The translations under genes and the position numbers were made by a program. This document shows, piece after piece, positions 1-12,800 of a stretch of 64,000 nt of DNA. The DNA comes from Caprimulgus europaeus. Lineage: Eukaryota; Chordata; Aves; Caprimulgiformes; Caprimulgidae. Location of the stretch: contig OU015528.1 of assembly GCA_907165065.1 (NCBI GenBank), positions 46,181,515 through 46,245,514 of the forward strand, in the 5' to 3' direction. Below the pieces are notes generated by a model. The model did not search any database. It was not told the DNA's origin and was given only the letters and a program-made list of their open reading frames with translations. The first letter of the stretch is position 1; every line of letters begins with the position of its first letter.

Positions 1-580
1 AGGGGGCAGCCACAACTTCCCTGGGCAACCTGTTCCAGTGTCTCACCACCCACACAGTGAAGACTTTATTCCTAATATCCAATCTAAACCTCCCCTCTTC
101 CAGATTAAAACCATTACCTCATGTCCTACCACTACCTGTCCTTGTAAAAAGTCCCTCCCAGCCTTCCTGTAGCCCCTTCAGGTACTGGAAGCTGCTATAA
201 GATCTCCCCAGAGCCTTCTCTTTTCCTGGCTGAACAGTTCCACGTCTCTCAGCCTGTCCTCACAGGAGAGGTGCTCCAGCCCTGGCATCATCCTCGTGGC
301 CTCCTCTGGACTCGTTCTAACCGATCCACGTCTCTCTTGTGTTGGGGACTCCAGAACTGGACACAGAACTCCAGGTGGGGCCTTACGGGGGCGGAGCAGA
401 GGGGGAGAATCACCTCCCTTGACCTGCTGGCCACGCTTCTCTTGATGCAGCCCAGGACACGGTTATTTGCCTTCTGGGCTGCAAGTGCACATTGACGGCT
501 CATGTTGAACTTCTCATCCATCACCACTCCCAAGTCCTTCTCTTCAGAGCTGGTCTCAAGCCACTGATCACCCAGCCTGT
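1..580 (-). mobile_element. CR1 LINE fragment (3' part of reverse transcriptase region)
   Basis: Read on the minus strand this is CR1 ORF2 C-terminal sequence. A frame of about 80 codons from 533 reads [18 protein letters not shown] and [19 protein letters not shown]. It is followed by decayed 3' sequence running off the left edge of the window. It appears to be the same CR1 type as the copy at 26900-27720. Inactive fragment. Confidence 0.9.
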
Positions 581-631
581 GACATGTTAAGTCACAGTGT
601 CACATGTAACTGTAACATGTTAAGTCACAGT
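581..631. repeat. Short tandem duplication, period about 33 bp
   Basis: An 18-base unit (ACATGTTAAGTCACAGT core) occurs at 581-598 and again at 614-631 with one difference. It directly abuts the CR1 fragment. Confidence 0.7.
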
Positions 632-1629
632 CCATTACAAACTACAAAGCTGCACTAAGTTAAGTACATCAATTCTACAGAGAAGTCTAGAAGCCGATTT
701 TACTATTTTTTTTTCTTTTTTTCCAAAACTGGCTTGCCCTAACATTTATTTTATTCTTCAAATGCATGTAGAGTACTTTAGCCAGACTAATAGTATTCAT
801 TCTACACTTAAACATTTAATGTTCTAAGCCAGTAGCAATGACATTTTTTCCAATTATTTTTATAACAAATATATCTAACTCTAAATAATAATTCTGTAAA
901 TCCACCTAAACCCTGTAAAAGGTAATGAATCAGCAAACAAGCTAGAATCACATCTGATAAATACATCAGAGAAGAGACAAATTAGAGAAGAACTGCAACC
1001 AAAATCCTATTGAAAGAATTTCTGAAAAAATTATTCCCTCTATTTGCCTTTCTAGGCATCTGTGATGACTTTCCAGAGAAAGGAGGGAGCAATGAGCTGC
1101 ATGTTTATGCATAAGGAGGAATTCAAACTGCTAGCAGGTTGCTTTACTTCTTCTAAGCCCATGCCACCACAGAAGCCATGCAGATCACAGACCTGGCAAA
1201 CAAAGAGAAGGTACCAGGGGCCCTCTGTCGCCAGTCTGCACAGTGCTGCTCCAGGCACTGCTTGCTGTGAGACAGGCAAATAACCTAAACGGAGCAGAGC
1301 TGCAAAAGGCCTTTCAACAGAACCACGTCAGGCTGGAGGCTGCTGTGGAGGCCTATGAGATGGTAACTCTTTCCTCTCAGTCAGTAACTCTGCTTACTGA
1401 CAGACACCCCTCATGCCCCTTTTTATACACCAAAACGCCTCTCCGCAGTAAAACACTGTCCAGACGCCGCCTGCAATAGCACAGGCTTATGTTAATCACC
1501 TCACGTAGATTCAGGGCCTCTTAGTATTGCCTCTTCTTTGGTTACTATTCTACACAGCTTCCTTTCATAATTAATTCCTTATCAGCAACCCATTACCTAC
1601 CGGAACGAGGTTAATTCAAAGTCTGAGGA
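632..1629. other. Mostly AT-rich stretch with one coding-like island
   Basis: Largely AT-rich sequence without a recognised gene. From about 1160 to 1364 the base composition becomes coding-like and the plus strand gives an unrecognised peptide (see findings). 1500-1600 is featureless up to the CpG island. Confidence 0.5.
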
Positions 1630-2620
1630 GCACGGCAGCATTTCGATCCGTGACCAAACGCCACCGCGCAGCAGCACCGCACGGCGAACGCCGCCCGGCA
1701 GCACTCCAGCAGCAGCAGCCCGGGCCACCCCCCCGCTCGGAACCCGACCGCCGGCAGCACCCGGCCGGCCGGGCCCGCCCCGTGTTACCAGCTCAGGCTG
1801 AAGGCCGGTGGGCAGCAACCGCGCCCGGGCCGGCCGCCCCACGCCCCGCTTCCCGCCGCCTGCGGGCACAGCGGGCAGTCAGGAGGGGATGCCCCCGCCC
1901 CGTCCCACACCGATCCGGGCCGACACTCAGCGGACCCGTAGCCCCCTCCCCCGCCCCACAGGCCGCGGGCTGTTGGGGGGGGACGTCGGGACCCCTCGCG
2001 CCGCTCCACGGGCCGCCGCCTCCCCCCGCCCCGCGGGCTGCTGCCAGGCGCTGGGGCCGCCGCCTGCCCCTCACCCATGTCGAGCCGCTACGCCGCGCCG
2101 CGGCCACCCGGCCCCGCTCCGCTGGCCCTGTCGCCTCCAAAGCGCCGCCGCTCGCAGGCTCCACGTCGACCGCCGCGGCGACCAAATATGCGCTCCCTTC
2201 GCTCCCTCGCCGTTTCGACACGGAGCCGGGGAGGCGCGCGCTCGCCCGCCCTCGGCGAGAAAGGAACGGGCTGAGCGCGGGGATTCCCTTGCCCTCCCTG
2301 TGCGGGTGCACGCGGGCGGGAAGGGGAAAGGGAGGAAAGAATTAAATAATAAAAAAAACCGGCCAGAGCGAAACGTGACGAATCTGCGGCGGCGGAAGCG
2401 CGAGGCTGGGGCGAGGGGCAGGGCTCGGCTTCGCGCGTGCCTCGGGTGGGGGCGGTGCTTCCTGCCGCCCGCCCGAGTTTGTCTCGCGCCGTCACTAGCC
2501 CAGGGCTGCTGCGGCTGCCGGCCCGGCGCCGCCAGTTCCGGCACAGCGTCAGCCGGGAAAGGCGCCGTAAAAACGTTACGGAACCCCCACGCCACAGTCC
2601 CAGGGTGCTCAGGGTATTTT
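1630..2620. promoter_or_regulatory. Second CpG island, gene not identified
   Basis: A kilobase of GC- and CpG-rich sequence lies about 1.1 kb past the NUP205 stop. It looks like a promoter. Conserved vertebrate order would place STMP1 here on the minus strand, but I could not find its start (MLQFLLGF) in the island or to its left. Possible minus-strand donors are GTAGGT just below 1603 and GTGAGG just below 2074. Several overlapping long open frames on both strands look like GC-driven chance frames. Confidence 0.6.
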
Positions 2621-3541
2621 CTCAAACGCAGCGAGACCCTACAAGCCAGTTACACTCGTGTAGTTAATGAGAAACTCCGTGCGTTGGGTCCTGGTGTTCA
2701 GTGGGAGGGTGGAGAAACAACAAAAAATCGTGTTGAGAAGCAAAGTCCAGCTCTGTGAACCATTCCTATCTTGCTGCTCTGTAATAACCATCAGCTGAGA
2801 GCAGGGCTATCACCTTCCTGCACAAAAGATGATGTAATTCACGAATACGTATAAAATAATTAAAAATGTTAAATACTAAATAATGAAAACTCAGGGGAGA
2901 CAGAATTCTCAAGAATTGGGCTTTAGAGAAATAAGAAATGCAACAGATCTCACTGTCCCTAGCACGGGTTACACTTTATTTTTATGTGAGAAAAGGAGGC
3001 AAGAATATCTGAGAACAATCTGTAACTACAGAACCACTCTTACCCCTCTTCCTCCTCATACATTTTATTCTGTCTTTATATTCCTGTTCCAGCAAGAACA
3101 GCACAGAAAACTCGACTTCCCCCAAGCCATAAGAACCAAACCTAGGGCAGTCACCTTCCCTGACCTTCCCCATATTTTATTATTACTATTTTCTTATCTA
3201 GACTTGGCCAAAGAGAAGCAGCTTGTACTTCTGTCAGCTGAAAAAAGGCAGGGCAAGGGGCAGCAGAAACAAGCAGTTCCCAGTGCAAAATGGTCACCTT
3301 TCATATCGAATCCACACCAGAGTGGTCACAGTCTGCAAGTAATGAAACTTGAACCCCATGTTTTCATTAAACCTCTATGTAAAGCAAGAAAAGCTCACAG
3401 ACTTCTTACTTTTCTCTGAAAGCATCCATAAATGTAGTACCATCACAGTTGCAGAACTACTTTTGTTTCGTGTCCTCCCTCAGAATTCCTTCTTGCTTGA
3501 AATTTTTACATTAATCATAACTCGGTTAAAAACAATACTTT
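2621..3541. other. Spacer between the CpG island and the NUP205 3' end
   Basis: AT-rich sequence with no recognised gene. A plus-strand open frame of 178 codons (2883-3419) is longer than expected for such composition, but it has no domain I recognise. The right end probably includes NUP205 3' UTR. Confidence 0.5.
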
Positions 3542-3547
3542 TATTTT
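3542..3547 (-). promoter_or_regulatory. Candidate NUP205 polyadenylation signal
   Basis: The minus strand reads AATAAA here, about 180 bases past the stop codon. It is the first canonical hexamer I noticed downstream. Others lie near 3175, 3060 and 2968, so the true 3' end could be further left. A short 3' UTR is usual for this gene, but the choice is an inference. Confidence 0.4.
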
Positions 3548-3726
3548 CCCTGACAAGTTGGGAGCAGTAGGAAAGAACACACAAAACTGATCGACAGGGA
3601 TAAGAAAAAAAAGTAACAAAATATTTTTGACATTATTTAGAAAATGTATGATCTACAAAATCTCATCATCCAGAAGGCTTGCCCTAGTACATTGCTTCAA
3701 GAGCAAACAACATGAATCAGAGTCTT

Positions 3727-3879
3727 TTAGGTCCTCGATATCCTTAGGAGTCCACGAATACGTCTAACAAGAGCTTGAATAAAGGTGTATCTTGACCGCA
3801 CCTTAGAATATAACCCTTCAATGTCTAGAAGCTTCTTCTGCAGTGATTCACCAAAGCTGTTGGTGGCTTCAATCTGAAG
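3727..3879 (-). CDS. NUP205: NUP205 exon 43 (stop codon)
   Basis: Residues 1964-2013 and the TAA stop. Reads [19 protein letters not shown] through the basic C-terminus [18 protein letters not shown]. The family ends the same way (ISRN in human). Confidence 0.95.
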   Translation of the reverse strand, partial: LQIEATNSFGESLQKKLLDIEGLYSKVRSRYTFIQALVRRIRGLLRISRT

Positions 3880-6800
3880 CTGAGAAACAGAGATTTGTTA
3901 CAGTCAACAACAGAAAACCTTCCCTTTCTGGAACGTCTCCTTACCTATCACAAACAACCAGTCAACACTTGACCATGATTTATTGGCTAAAGCACTTGGA
4001 AAAGCATTTTATTTCTGAATCCCCTAATAAGTACTACTTGCATTCTTTCCTTATGTTTCTCTCTAAATTACATAATGGCTATCCTTTCTACAGAGGTTTT
4101 TGGGTGACAGCATTTACAGATTATCCAAATATTGCCACCTTAAAACCTCTCAAAATTTTAGGAATTAAACAATTTCATGTCATACAAACATGTCTTCCAA
4201 TTAAAATTTTCCTAGTCCTTTAAGGACTGTCTAGGAATTACAGTCCATGTGTACAGATAGCATTTTTTCATTCATTTAAACTGTCACCGAAAAAAATAAT
4301 TACATTCTAAGTATTTTAGCAAGACATTGCTGTATATTTTACTTTTGAACAAATGAAATAAAAGACAGATGCCTCATCACAAAAACACACATACAACTGT
4401 TCTTACAATTCTTGATCTTATAAAGGTACTTGAGACTGCACAGGTTTTTAAGAACAGGGTTTTTTCTGCACAAACAACAGCAGAAATGTCAGTAGGATTT
4501 ATTAATAAAAATTATCTTTTTTTGCCACCTCTGCATTAAATCTACAGAAACTATTAAGTTGCTGTGTAAGCAGAAATCACTTCTTTGCTACCATTCACAT
4601 TTTATCATCTCCTCAGTTTGTTACCCTTTCCAATCTCATTTCTCTACAGCGTAGCTGCAGCTGACCTGTAGTAAACAGCTATAGGATCACAGAAAACTGG
4701 GAAACCTGCCCTCATATTGCAATTCTTTCAAGGATAACTGATGTTTTGAGAAAGCTATTATTAAAAAATACAAACCATTTGACTAGTTTACAAGAGAAAA
4801 AGAATGATTAATTGTTTTTGTAAGTCTAGCTCATTTTTCATTTAACTTTTTATAAAGCCTTGAAAATGTGTGCGCCGCAGCACAACTGCTACCTGTTTCA
4901 TAATACTTTCCAAAACATTTTTGCAACATTTCATTAATCCTAAATTAAGTTATATATCCTGTTGGTGTTACCACAGGTTGTTTGGAGGTGGGAAAACTAC
5001 AGTCAGGCTGCTCTCAAGAGCTGTAAGGCAATCAAGCACATTCAGTACTTTTCAACAGACTGTCACATCTCACCTGTTCTATATCATGCTGGCTCACTCG
5101 ATTCAGTCCGCTACTGAAATCCAAGTTAGACTCTGAACCAAAGGAATCTAGTGATAGAAAATGAGATGTTAAAATTATGTTGGCTGCAACACTATCTTCT
5201 CCACATCAAGTTTTTATAAATGAGCTTAAAATGTAGTGTTCCAAACTGGTCAGTAAATTTGTGTATTAGAAATTACACTATTTTTTTGACTTAACCTATT
5301 TCCTCTAAAGCATTACAGCAAGAGACATAAATAATTATGATCACACAACACAGCACTTAAAGCAAAAGGCTCCTCCCCAGAACACTTCTCCCTTTCTGAC
5401 ACCTTCCATCTCTATTTTTTAAAACAAAACAAAATTCAACAAAGTCTTCTGGTAAATCAATGGTGCCTACAATTCTAAAAATATTTTCACAGGACCAGTC
5501 TTCATTTTAGTTCTTAATTTCATCTTAGATTATGATGTTAACATATTTTCATATAAGTTGTTTTGAATCACTGATCTGATTATATTATTTGAATTTCACT
5601 TGGTTTGTTAACAACAGAAATAAAAAAAAATAGTTCATTTTACTTTTCTTTGGAGGTTATGTGTAATAGAAAAAACCCCCAAAAGTCTGTGACTTAACAG
5701 CATTTTTACTGCCAATTCTCCAGAGGAAATTCCAAAGATATGTCCAAATCCAAACAACATCTCTTTTATTAAATGTAAATAGCAAAATATCAATACTAGC
5801 AAATCAGTTCTAACGTTCACCACCAGAAATTATTCAAAGGAACTTTGATGTTTTACTATTTTACCTTGCAGCCTTCCTTTCTTAAATGACATCCTGGAGG
5901 ACAGCAGCGTGTCTTGGGAGTCAGTGGGTGTGCAATACAGTAGATAGTGTTCCAGATGACGCCAAAGAATGAAGAGACATGTTTCTATAATATCTTCAGA
6001 CACATCTAAGTGAAGGAGCCTAACTTTGTTGTCCTTAAATTGTACATTTACTATATGAGCATACAGTAAATCAGCAACACTTTGAAGCAGTTGAAGATGT
6101 TACCTCAACCATCTGTCACCTCTTCCAGCAGAAGCTTCTCGCCCCCACTGCTATGGCCCGGGAATGGATCGCTTGCGCTCTCATTACCTGTCTCAGCACG
6201 GTGCTGGCCAGGTTACTTCAGTGACTGCGGCTCACCCTGAGCAGGCTTCAAACCAGCACTACACCACTGCGGGGTACGCCTCTGAGCTCCCGTTACAAAC
6301 CATGTGAGCACTCAGGGACAGTGAATTGAAGCTGAGGTTAAAAGCTGGCGATGGCAGTAACATCCTAAGTTACAACAGGTAAGTCTGCAAAAGCACATCT
6401 TTCCCAAAGTAGGTTTCAGAGGAAAATTCTGATCAGCCAATTATTTTGCAAGTGACTAGTTATTTCCATAGAATTGTTGGTGTTTAAGAGATTAAGTTTA
6501 TGCAAGGTTGACCCTTAAGACTGGAAAATACAGTTTCTCTGGTAGGCATTTAAAAATTGTTTTACAAAATATTTCTTCCACGACACTCATGTGAACGTTT
6601 AGTGGGTCTGGATACTGAATTGAAGAGCTGGGCTGTAGTAACTCCATTATAACGTTGCAGAAAGTCCCAGCAGGGTCCCCAAATGGGAATTACTATAATT
6701 TGAAATATTTACATTCTGACAATTGCAGAACAATTCCCTCTTACTAATTTAATTTTCAGAATTTCAAATTTCCTTTTTTGCGAAAAGTGTTGTTCAAAGT

Positions 6801-9800
6801 GGTAAGAAATCTAGGTAAAAAGAACCTGTTCCTATTTTTCTGCTTTTCTGGAGCATCACCTTGAAGGAACAGTTCAATTTTAGAAGGATACAGGAACAGA
6901 GAGAAAGCAGCTTGGCTCGGTTGTTTATTAGCTTCACCAGGCGTCGCCTTGCCAAAATGTATTTTTGGGAAGTGGAGATTTTATCAACCCCAGCTGGCAT
7001 AACTGACTGACACAGCTGTGATAAGAAGAGGAAAAATAAGAAGACTGTAACAAATCACAGAGCATCAAAAGAGATGAGCAAATACAATTACTTATCAATG
7101 TCCAGAACTTCCTTGTCAGCTACTATTTCTTTGAAACTGTGTTCCGTATTCTGAATTTGCATAACCTTGCTGACCAAAAAATTGATAAATTACATGTATC
7201 CCCAAGCAACTATAACAAAAATCACAACTTTTAAAAAGTTAAGCCAAATATTTTCCCTGAAGTTTTAGGTCACTCATGCTATGGACCCCTTCATCAACAG
7301 CAGAAAGGAATATTGACAAGAACTGGAACCATTTACTTATCTAAGACGCCTTGGAGTCTCTGTTACAGCTATGTCTTAAGTTACAAACAGTACAGAGACC
7401 ACAGAGGCAGAACTATTACCTCTTTTATTTCATCCGGTGGGAGTTGCTCTACGTTTTGCAGTTTGTTAACACTCTGGCGATGGCTATCATAGTAACTGAA
7501 GAAATCACTAGTGCTCTGTTTCAGCAGGTACATGATAATGCCCAAGCCAGGCAAGTGCCAGTATGGGACCACTGGTGCTTGTGTATCTAGAAAAGATAAG
7601 GAACAAATTATAAATAACATTTTTTAAAAATTAAAAAAGAACAAGAAATTAGTAGGGTATGTTCTCTGGTGATAAAGTAGTGAAAGACATGAAAGGACTG
7701 GCAAGTTTATATTTTATACTTCCGTGTCAGAAGTAATACAAACGAAAGTCTAGGCAAAAAGTTCTGTGGCTGCAGTACTAGGAGCCAGTCAGCATAGTAC
7801 AGTACTGAGTGTAACACATGACGTCTAACTAGACCAGAAGACTTACTATTTAAACATTTTAACCACTCAGCTGCCTAATAGCACACTGTAAACTCTTGCC
7901 CATGTGGCATCATCAAGAGTTCCAGTCAGCATCAAAACACATCTTACATGTCATAAATGACGTCCTAGTTTCACATAATGTAATACATCACAGATGCTGA
8001 AAAAAAGAAATCCTCACCTTCCCCTGTCTTGTGCTATTTATTTACATACCCTTTTTTTAGTGATATATGTGTTTCTGAGCTACCACAGGAAGTGAATTAA
8101 AAGGATTTTTGTGGTCACATTTGTTTTAACTTGGATTAGTTTCCTGATCTGTCTTAGTGCCAGGCTGCACAAGCACGTATTCCAGAATTAGAAATGGGCA
8201 GCTACAGTACTGGCATAAAGTGACTTAAAGTGTATGTGAAACTACAGCCTCTGGTTCATTAGTTTCTACTAGCCCAAATGTCACACCATTCGGTCTCGTA
8301 AAGTGGGAAGCCCAATATCTCACCCTGACGAGGCCCATCTCGGTTGGTCAATTCTGACAGGCTAGGAGTAAACAGACAAACAGCATGCTGAAAACTGGGG
8401 GCACTTTGCAACATAAGTGACTCACAGTATTCCATCACGTTTGCACAGATCTGCCAAAAAAAACAACCCCAAAACAGCAGCATGTCAGTTACAATATCTA
8501 CAGGCTTCGGAGCATTAAATTTTAAATGGATAAGTGTCAATAAACAGTATGTTTTGCTCCCTCTCTTCTCTGATCAGTTACAGCCTCTCTTCTCTTTCAA
8601 GTCTAGGAATTGCAACCTTGCCTCTTTCCCAAACATGCTAGTTAAAAATTCTGGTCAATTTTAAGTCCCCTTTGGCTCTAACTTAGTGTTAGCCATTGCC
8701 CTCTATACTCAGCCTTCATTTTGAAAATTTCTGATCAGTTTAAAGCTTTGAAATCCACAGACTTTGTACCCAAAACAATAATGGTTGCTAATGCAAATTT
8801 AAGTAACCAAATTTTCAAGGTTTACTTTAAATAGAAATAAAATGTGGAATCCTATACCAAACAAAACCAGCATAGAGCATTACCACTATCATACGAAATT
8901 TTGACAACAAATCTGCACATCAGGTAAAATGTCACAATCTGAGACTGAAGGTTCTAGCAGCTTCTTGTGTCCTCACCTGTTGCATGGCCAACTCAATTTC
9001 ATCCCTCCTGTTCACTCTGTCTCCCTCTGCATTATCTTGCAGTTTAAACTGACGTAGTCTGTCTGAACCACCAAACCGACTTAGCAGTCCTAAGCACTGG
9101 CGCTGCCATGAGAAATGAACATTTTAATTAGTACCTCAACAAATGAAATCCATGACTTTTTTCCACTTAAGTGATACATATCCCTTAAAATATGACAGCA
9201 AGAGCAATGCAGATAAAACTTTTAGCACTTTGTAAACAAAATTTAAGTTTTTAAAACACAATGTTTCAATTCACTTAATTAATTTAAAAATTAATGGCAC
9301 CCTAAAACAGTTCCTTGAGAAATTAATGCAATTCAAAGGTGCATAACTTCTCCTTATGTCTCTCCCAGACTATCTATACTGACTAGCATCAGTTACAGTT
9401 TACCCATTCCCACTTAAAACACCTTTACCTATATAGACAAACTAATAAAATTGGATATGAAGATAATAAGCTCCATAAAAGTAGAGTGCAAAAACCAATT
9501 CAATAGTTCCATAAAAAGAGTAACAATCAATAAATTTGTTTTTTAGTTTACATGTGGCTGTTAAGATCACCAAAGTGCCTCAGACTGTAAGTCAGTTTTG
9601 TGTGGAACAGCAAAAAAAGATAAAAATTAAAGATTTTTTTTGGCAATCACTTTTGGGGTAGAGTAAATCCTTTTATTACTTGATGAAAACAACAGGATAA
9701 ACTAGAGAGAAAAATTATAGTAACAGATGACTAATTTGCAGTTTTGCTCAGAACAACCCAGTTTTCAAATTAACCCATTAAAACTTCTTATAACAACAAC

Positions 9801-12800
9801 AAAACCAAAAAATCTTTCTGCTTTCCCATGGGAATTTCTTGCTGACATAATGCAGCAGAATACAGAGTACCCCAGCATTACAGTGATCTCGTACAGCTTG
9901 CTACTTCGCTTCAGGCTGGCCAGCCTAATAGTTACTATCAAGCATCCAAAGAACACACACTCCTCTTGCAATCAGAAGTATTTGATAGGACAGCCCCTTC
10001 TACAGATAGTTTTCAATTGAAATATTTCTTTACAAAAGTCCTTGCTCACATGAATCACAAAGCTTCAAAAACATTGCTGGATGCTGAATGCTGAGCTGAA
10101 AAGAGGTCTGAAATGATAGCTTTTTAGCAAGACTTACTCTATCTCAGCTTTCATTCTGGTTTCTAAGTCAGGATTATTTTTAAACGGGGAGGAAAGAAAT
10201 AAAACACTAGCATATTTGATACTCTAAATTGTTGAGCTGGAGACATGCTTGTGGCTAAAGTGGTAACAAAGTATTCCTGCACTACTTCACATGCTTTGGC
10301 ATTGACCTCAAATTATTCTTCTCCTCCACATAAGATGAGCCCTAAACTAGGGAGGGAAAATAAAGTCCCTGATGCAACTCTGATGTTGTCAAATGTTATA
10401 CTTTCTACTTGGGTGGGGAAAAAACCAAACCACCCAAAAAACCAAACCACCAATAAACAGCCACCACATTCAAACACAAACCACCTCCACTCTCAAAAAA
10501 AAAAAAAAACAAAAACCCAGACCACTACACATTCTTCTTAATCACCTAACCACAGTGAAAACATCACTTTCATAACTGCTACTAGTCAGAGTACAAAAGC
10601 AGGAAGAAACTCATCTACATACACAATCCTAAAAGGGCAAGTGTTAACTTCTCAACTTTATTACCTGAAATCGGCTTATATGTCCTTGTAGCTCCACCTG
10701 TGTCCCTTCACTAACATCAATGTCCAGCTCACTTAGCACTCCTAATAAAAGATACAGCCATTAAATTAACACTTTATTGGGTTTTTTTTCCAAAAGAAAA
10801 CAGATTTATACAGTATATACATTTAAATAGAAGCACTGATCAGAAAAATTTCAGCCAAACATACAACTTACATTTTGCACATTGTTTGAGGAAAACACTC
10901 AGATATAAATGCAACTACTAGGAGATACACAAGAGCATGTAGCTTAATGTTCTGCAAAGTAATTAAAAGGCAGGGGAACAGAGGAGGAAGGAAGGTTAGC
11001 ATGAAAATTGCAGCTGTTGTGCAAAGCTCAGTATATGGTAAGCAAAAAAACATTTAGGCTTAACCTATAGCTCTGCACTCCTTTCTACTGTAGTCAGAAA
11101 TCTCTCCTGAACAAAAAAAGCTAAGAAATCAAAATAGAGAAGTTATTTTGAAATCATAAGCAAGTCTTCTAGCATGCAGAAGAAATCACTACATCCATCA
11201 CAATAATTATTAAGTCCTCTGTGAAGATAAGTCACCGAAGAGAAATGTCAGTATACTAATCCATGGTGCTTCCCCCTGAAAGCTTTTTTATATAAATAAA
11301 AACAGAGAAGACATAAACAAAGATATAGGTATGCAAACAATTTTTGTCTTCACTTCTTCAGTCACAGAATTTGCTTAATGAAAATTCTTTTTGAAGATAC
11401 CACGTGCACTTTGAACACTACTATTGGCAAGCCATCTCAAAGACAAAAAGTACTTACTGTCAGGTAGCATAATGAAAAGAAATGGGAAGTCAAATGCATA
11501 TTGATAAGGGCATTACATCCACTTCAAGAACAATTATTTAACATTTCTTTACTTTTCCCAGAGTCAAGAAAATTCTATATTGTAGTAGACATACCTTATA
11601 TGTCTTACTATTTCTTTATAGAAAACAAAGCCTGAGATTCATGCAGATGGGGCTAAGAGACTTCAAAACCACAGTTCCTACCAGGCAAAGCTGCTTTGCT
11701 GATTATTCCTGTAAGGGAGGCCAGCTCCTGGAGAGATCCAACACTAACATCTTGACACCTCAGGATTGTCTGGATAGTATCTGAATGGGAAATTAGAAAC
11801 TGCAAAACCTGTACCACAAGAAGAAAAGGAAAAATATTAATGTCTCAAAACTTACTAGTGAGCAGAGAAGAAGCAATGCTTTTACTTTTGGAGAATTTTA
11901 AAGTGATCTCCCATACCAGTGAGGATGGGATTTTTAAAAAGCCTACTTTTCAGAACAAAAGGACACATAATTTCTTTGAATGAGCAGCAGCAGTGATATT
12001 CTAGCATCTTTTGGAACTTACCTGTCCTGCTGCTTGCAAGTGCTGCGCCATGCTGGATGTGAGGATCACTTGGCACAGCTGGAGAGCTGGAAGAAGAACC
12101 TGGCGATAACGTTCCACTGGAGCCGGAATGAAGACTGGAGGATCTCTCACTCCATACATTCTTAAGAGGTTTAAAAAGAAGAAAAAAAAAAAAAAGAAAA
12201 GAAAAAAGATAGATAAAACAGTGCAAGAGAATTGAAGCTCACTACCAAGGCAGCGCTTCAGCCTACAATCACCCTCAAGAACCTGCAAGCATTCATATTT
12301 CAAGAATAGGTCTGTACTTGAATTGAGTTTATATTATAACAAATTTATGATGTAAAGCTGCTGCAATTTACCTAGAAAGCTGCTGACAGATACTTTCACT
12401 AAGTGGAGAAAATTACTTATTTGCTCTATACTACATTAAATCAGATTACTTTGTTGGAGAAATATGGCATCTATTTTCTTTACTCACATATAAAACTAAA
12501 TATTCTCAAATATTTTAGGATGAGGTATGCTTAATTCTAAAGCAACTGACAAATACAGTCCTCTACAAATGCCCTGTAGGTTTCATACAATCTTATACAT
12601 CTGATTAGCACTTCTAAACAGAGTATTTGTCAGTCTTAGATTTTCCAGAGTGTTTGAACCCACAGTATGTCACTAAGAACTGTAAACTTAAGGCAAGGAC
12701 CAAGGTTTGAAACCAGCCAGGGCGATTTCCCCATCTCACAATGTCTAACAATGTGGCAACACATCAAGAAACATGTCAAGCAATATATAAATGTGATTTT

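Noticed and set aside
288-533. 81-codon minus-strand frame with reverse-transcriptase-like sequence
   Set aside because: Not a host gene; it is part of the CR1 fragment at 1-580.
1650-2758. Long overlapping open frames on both strands (up to 316 codons) in the left CpG island
   Set aside because: High GC removes stop codons by chance. The frames overlap on both strands, are rich in Pro, Arg, Ala and Gly, and show no domain.
2883-3419. Calling the 178-codon plus-strand frame a gene
   Set aside because: No domain, no start context or promoter evidence; kept only as an observation.
10393-10575. Plus-strand frames rich in Lys, Thr and Pro around 10245-10575
   Set aside because: Produced by A-rich and CCA-rich low-complexity sequence in intron 36.
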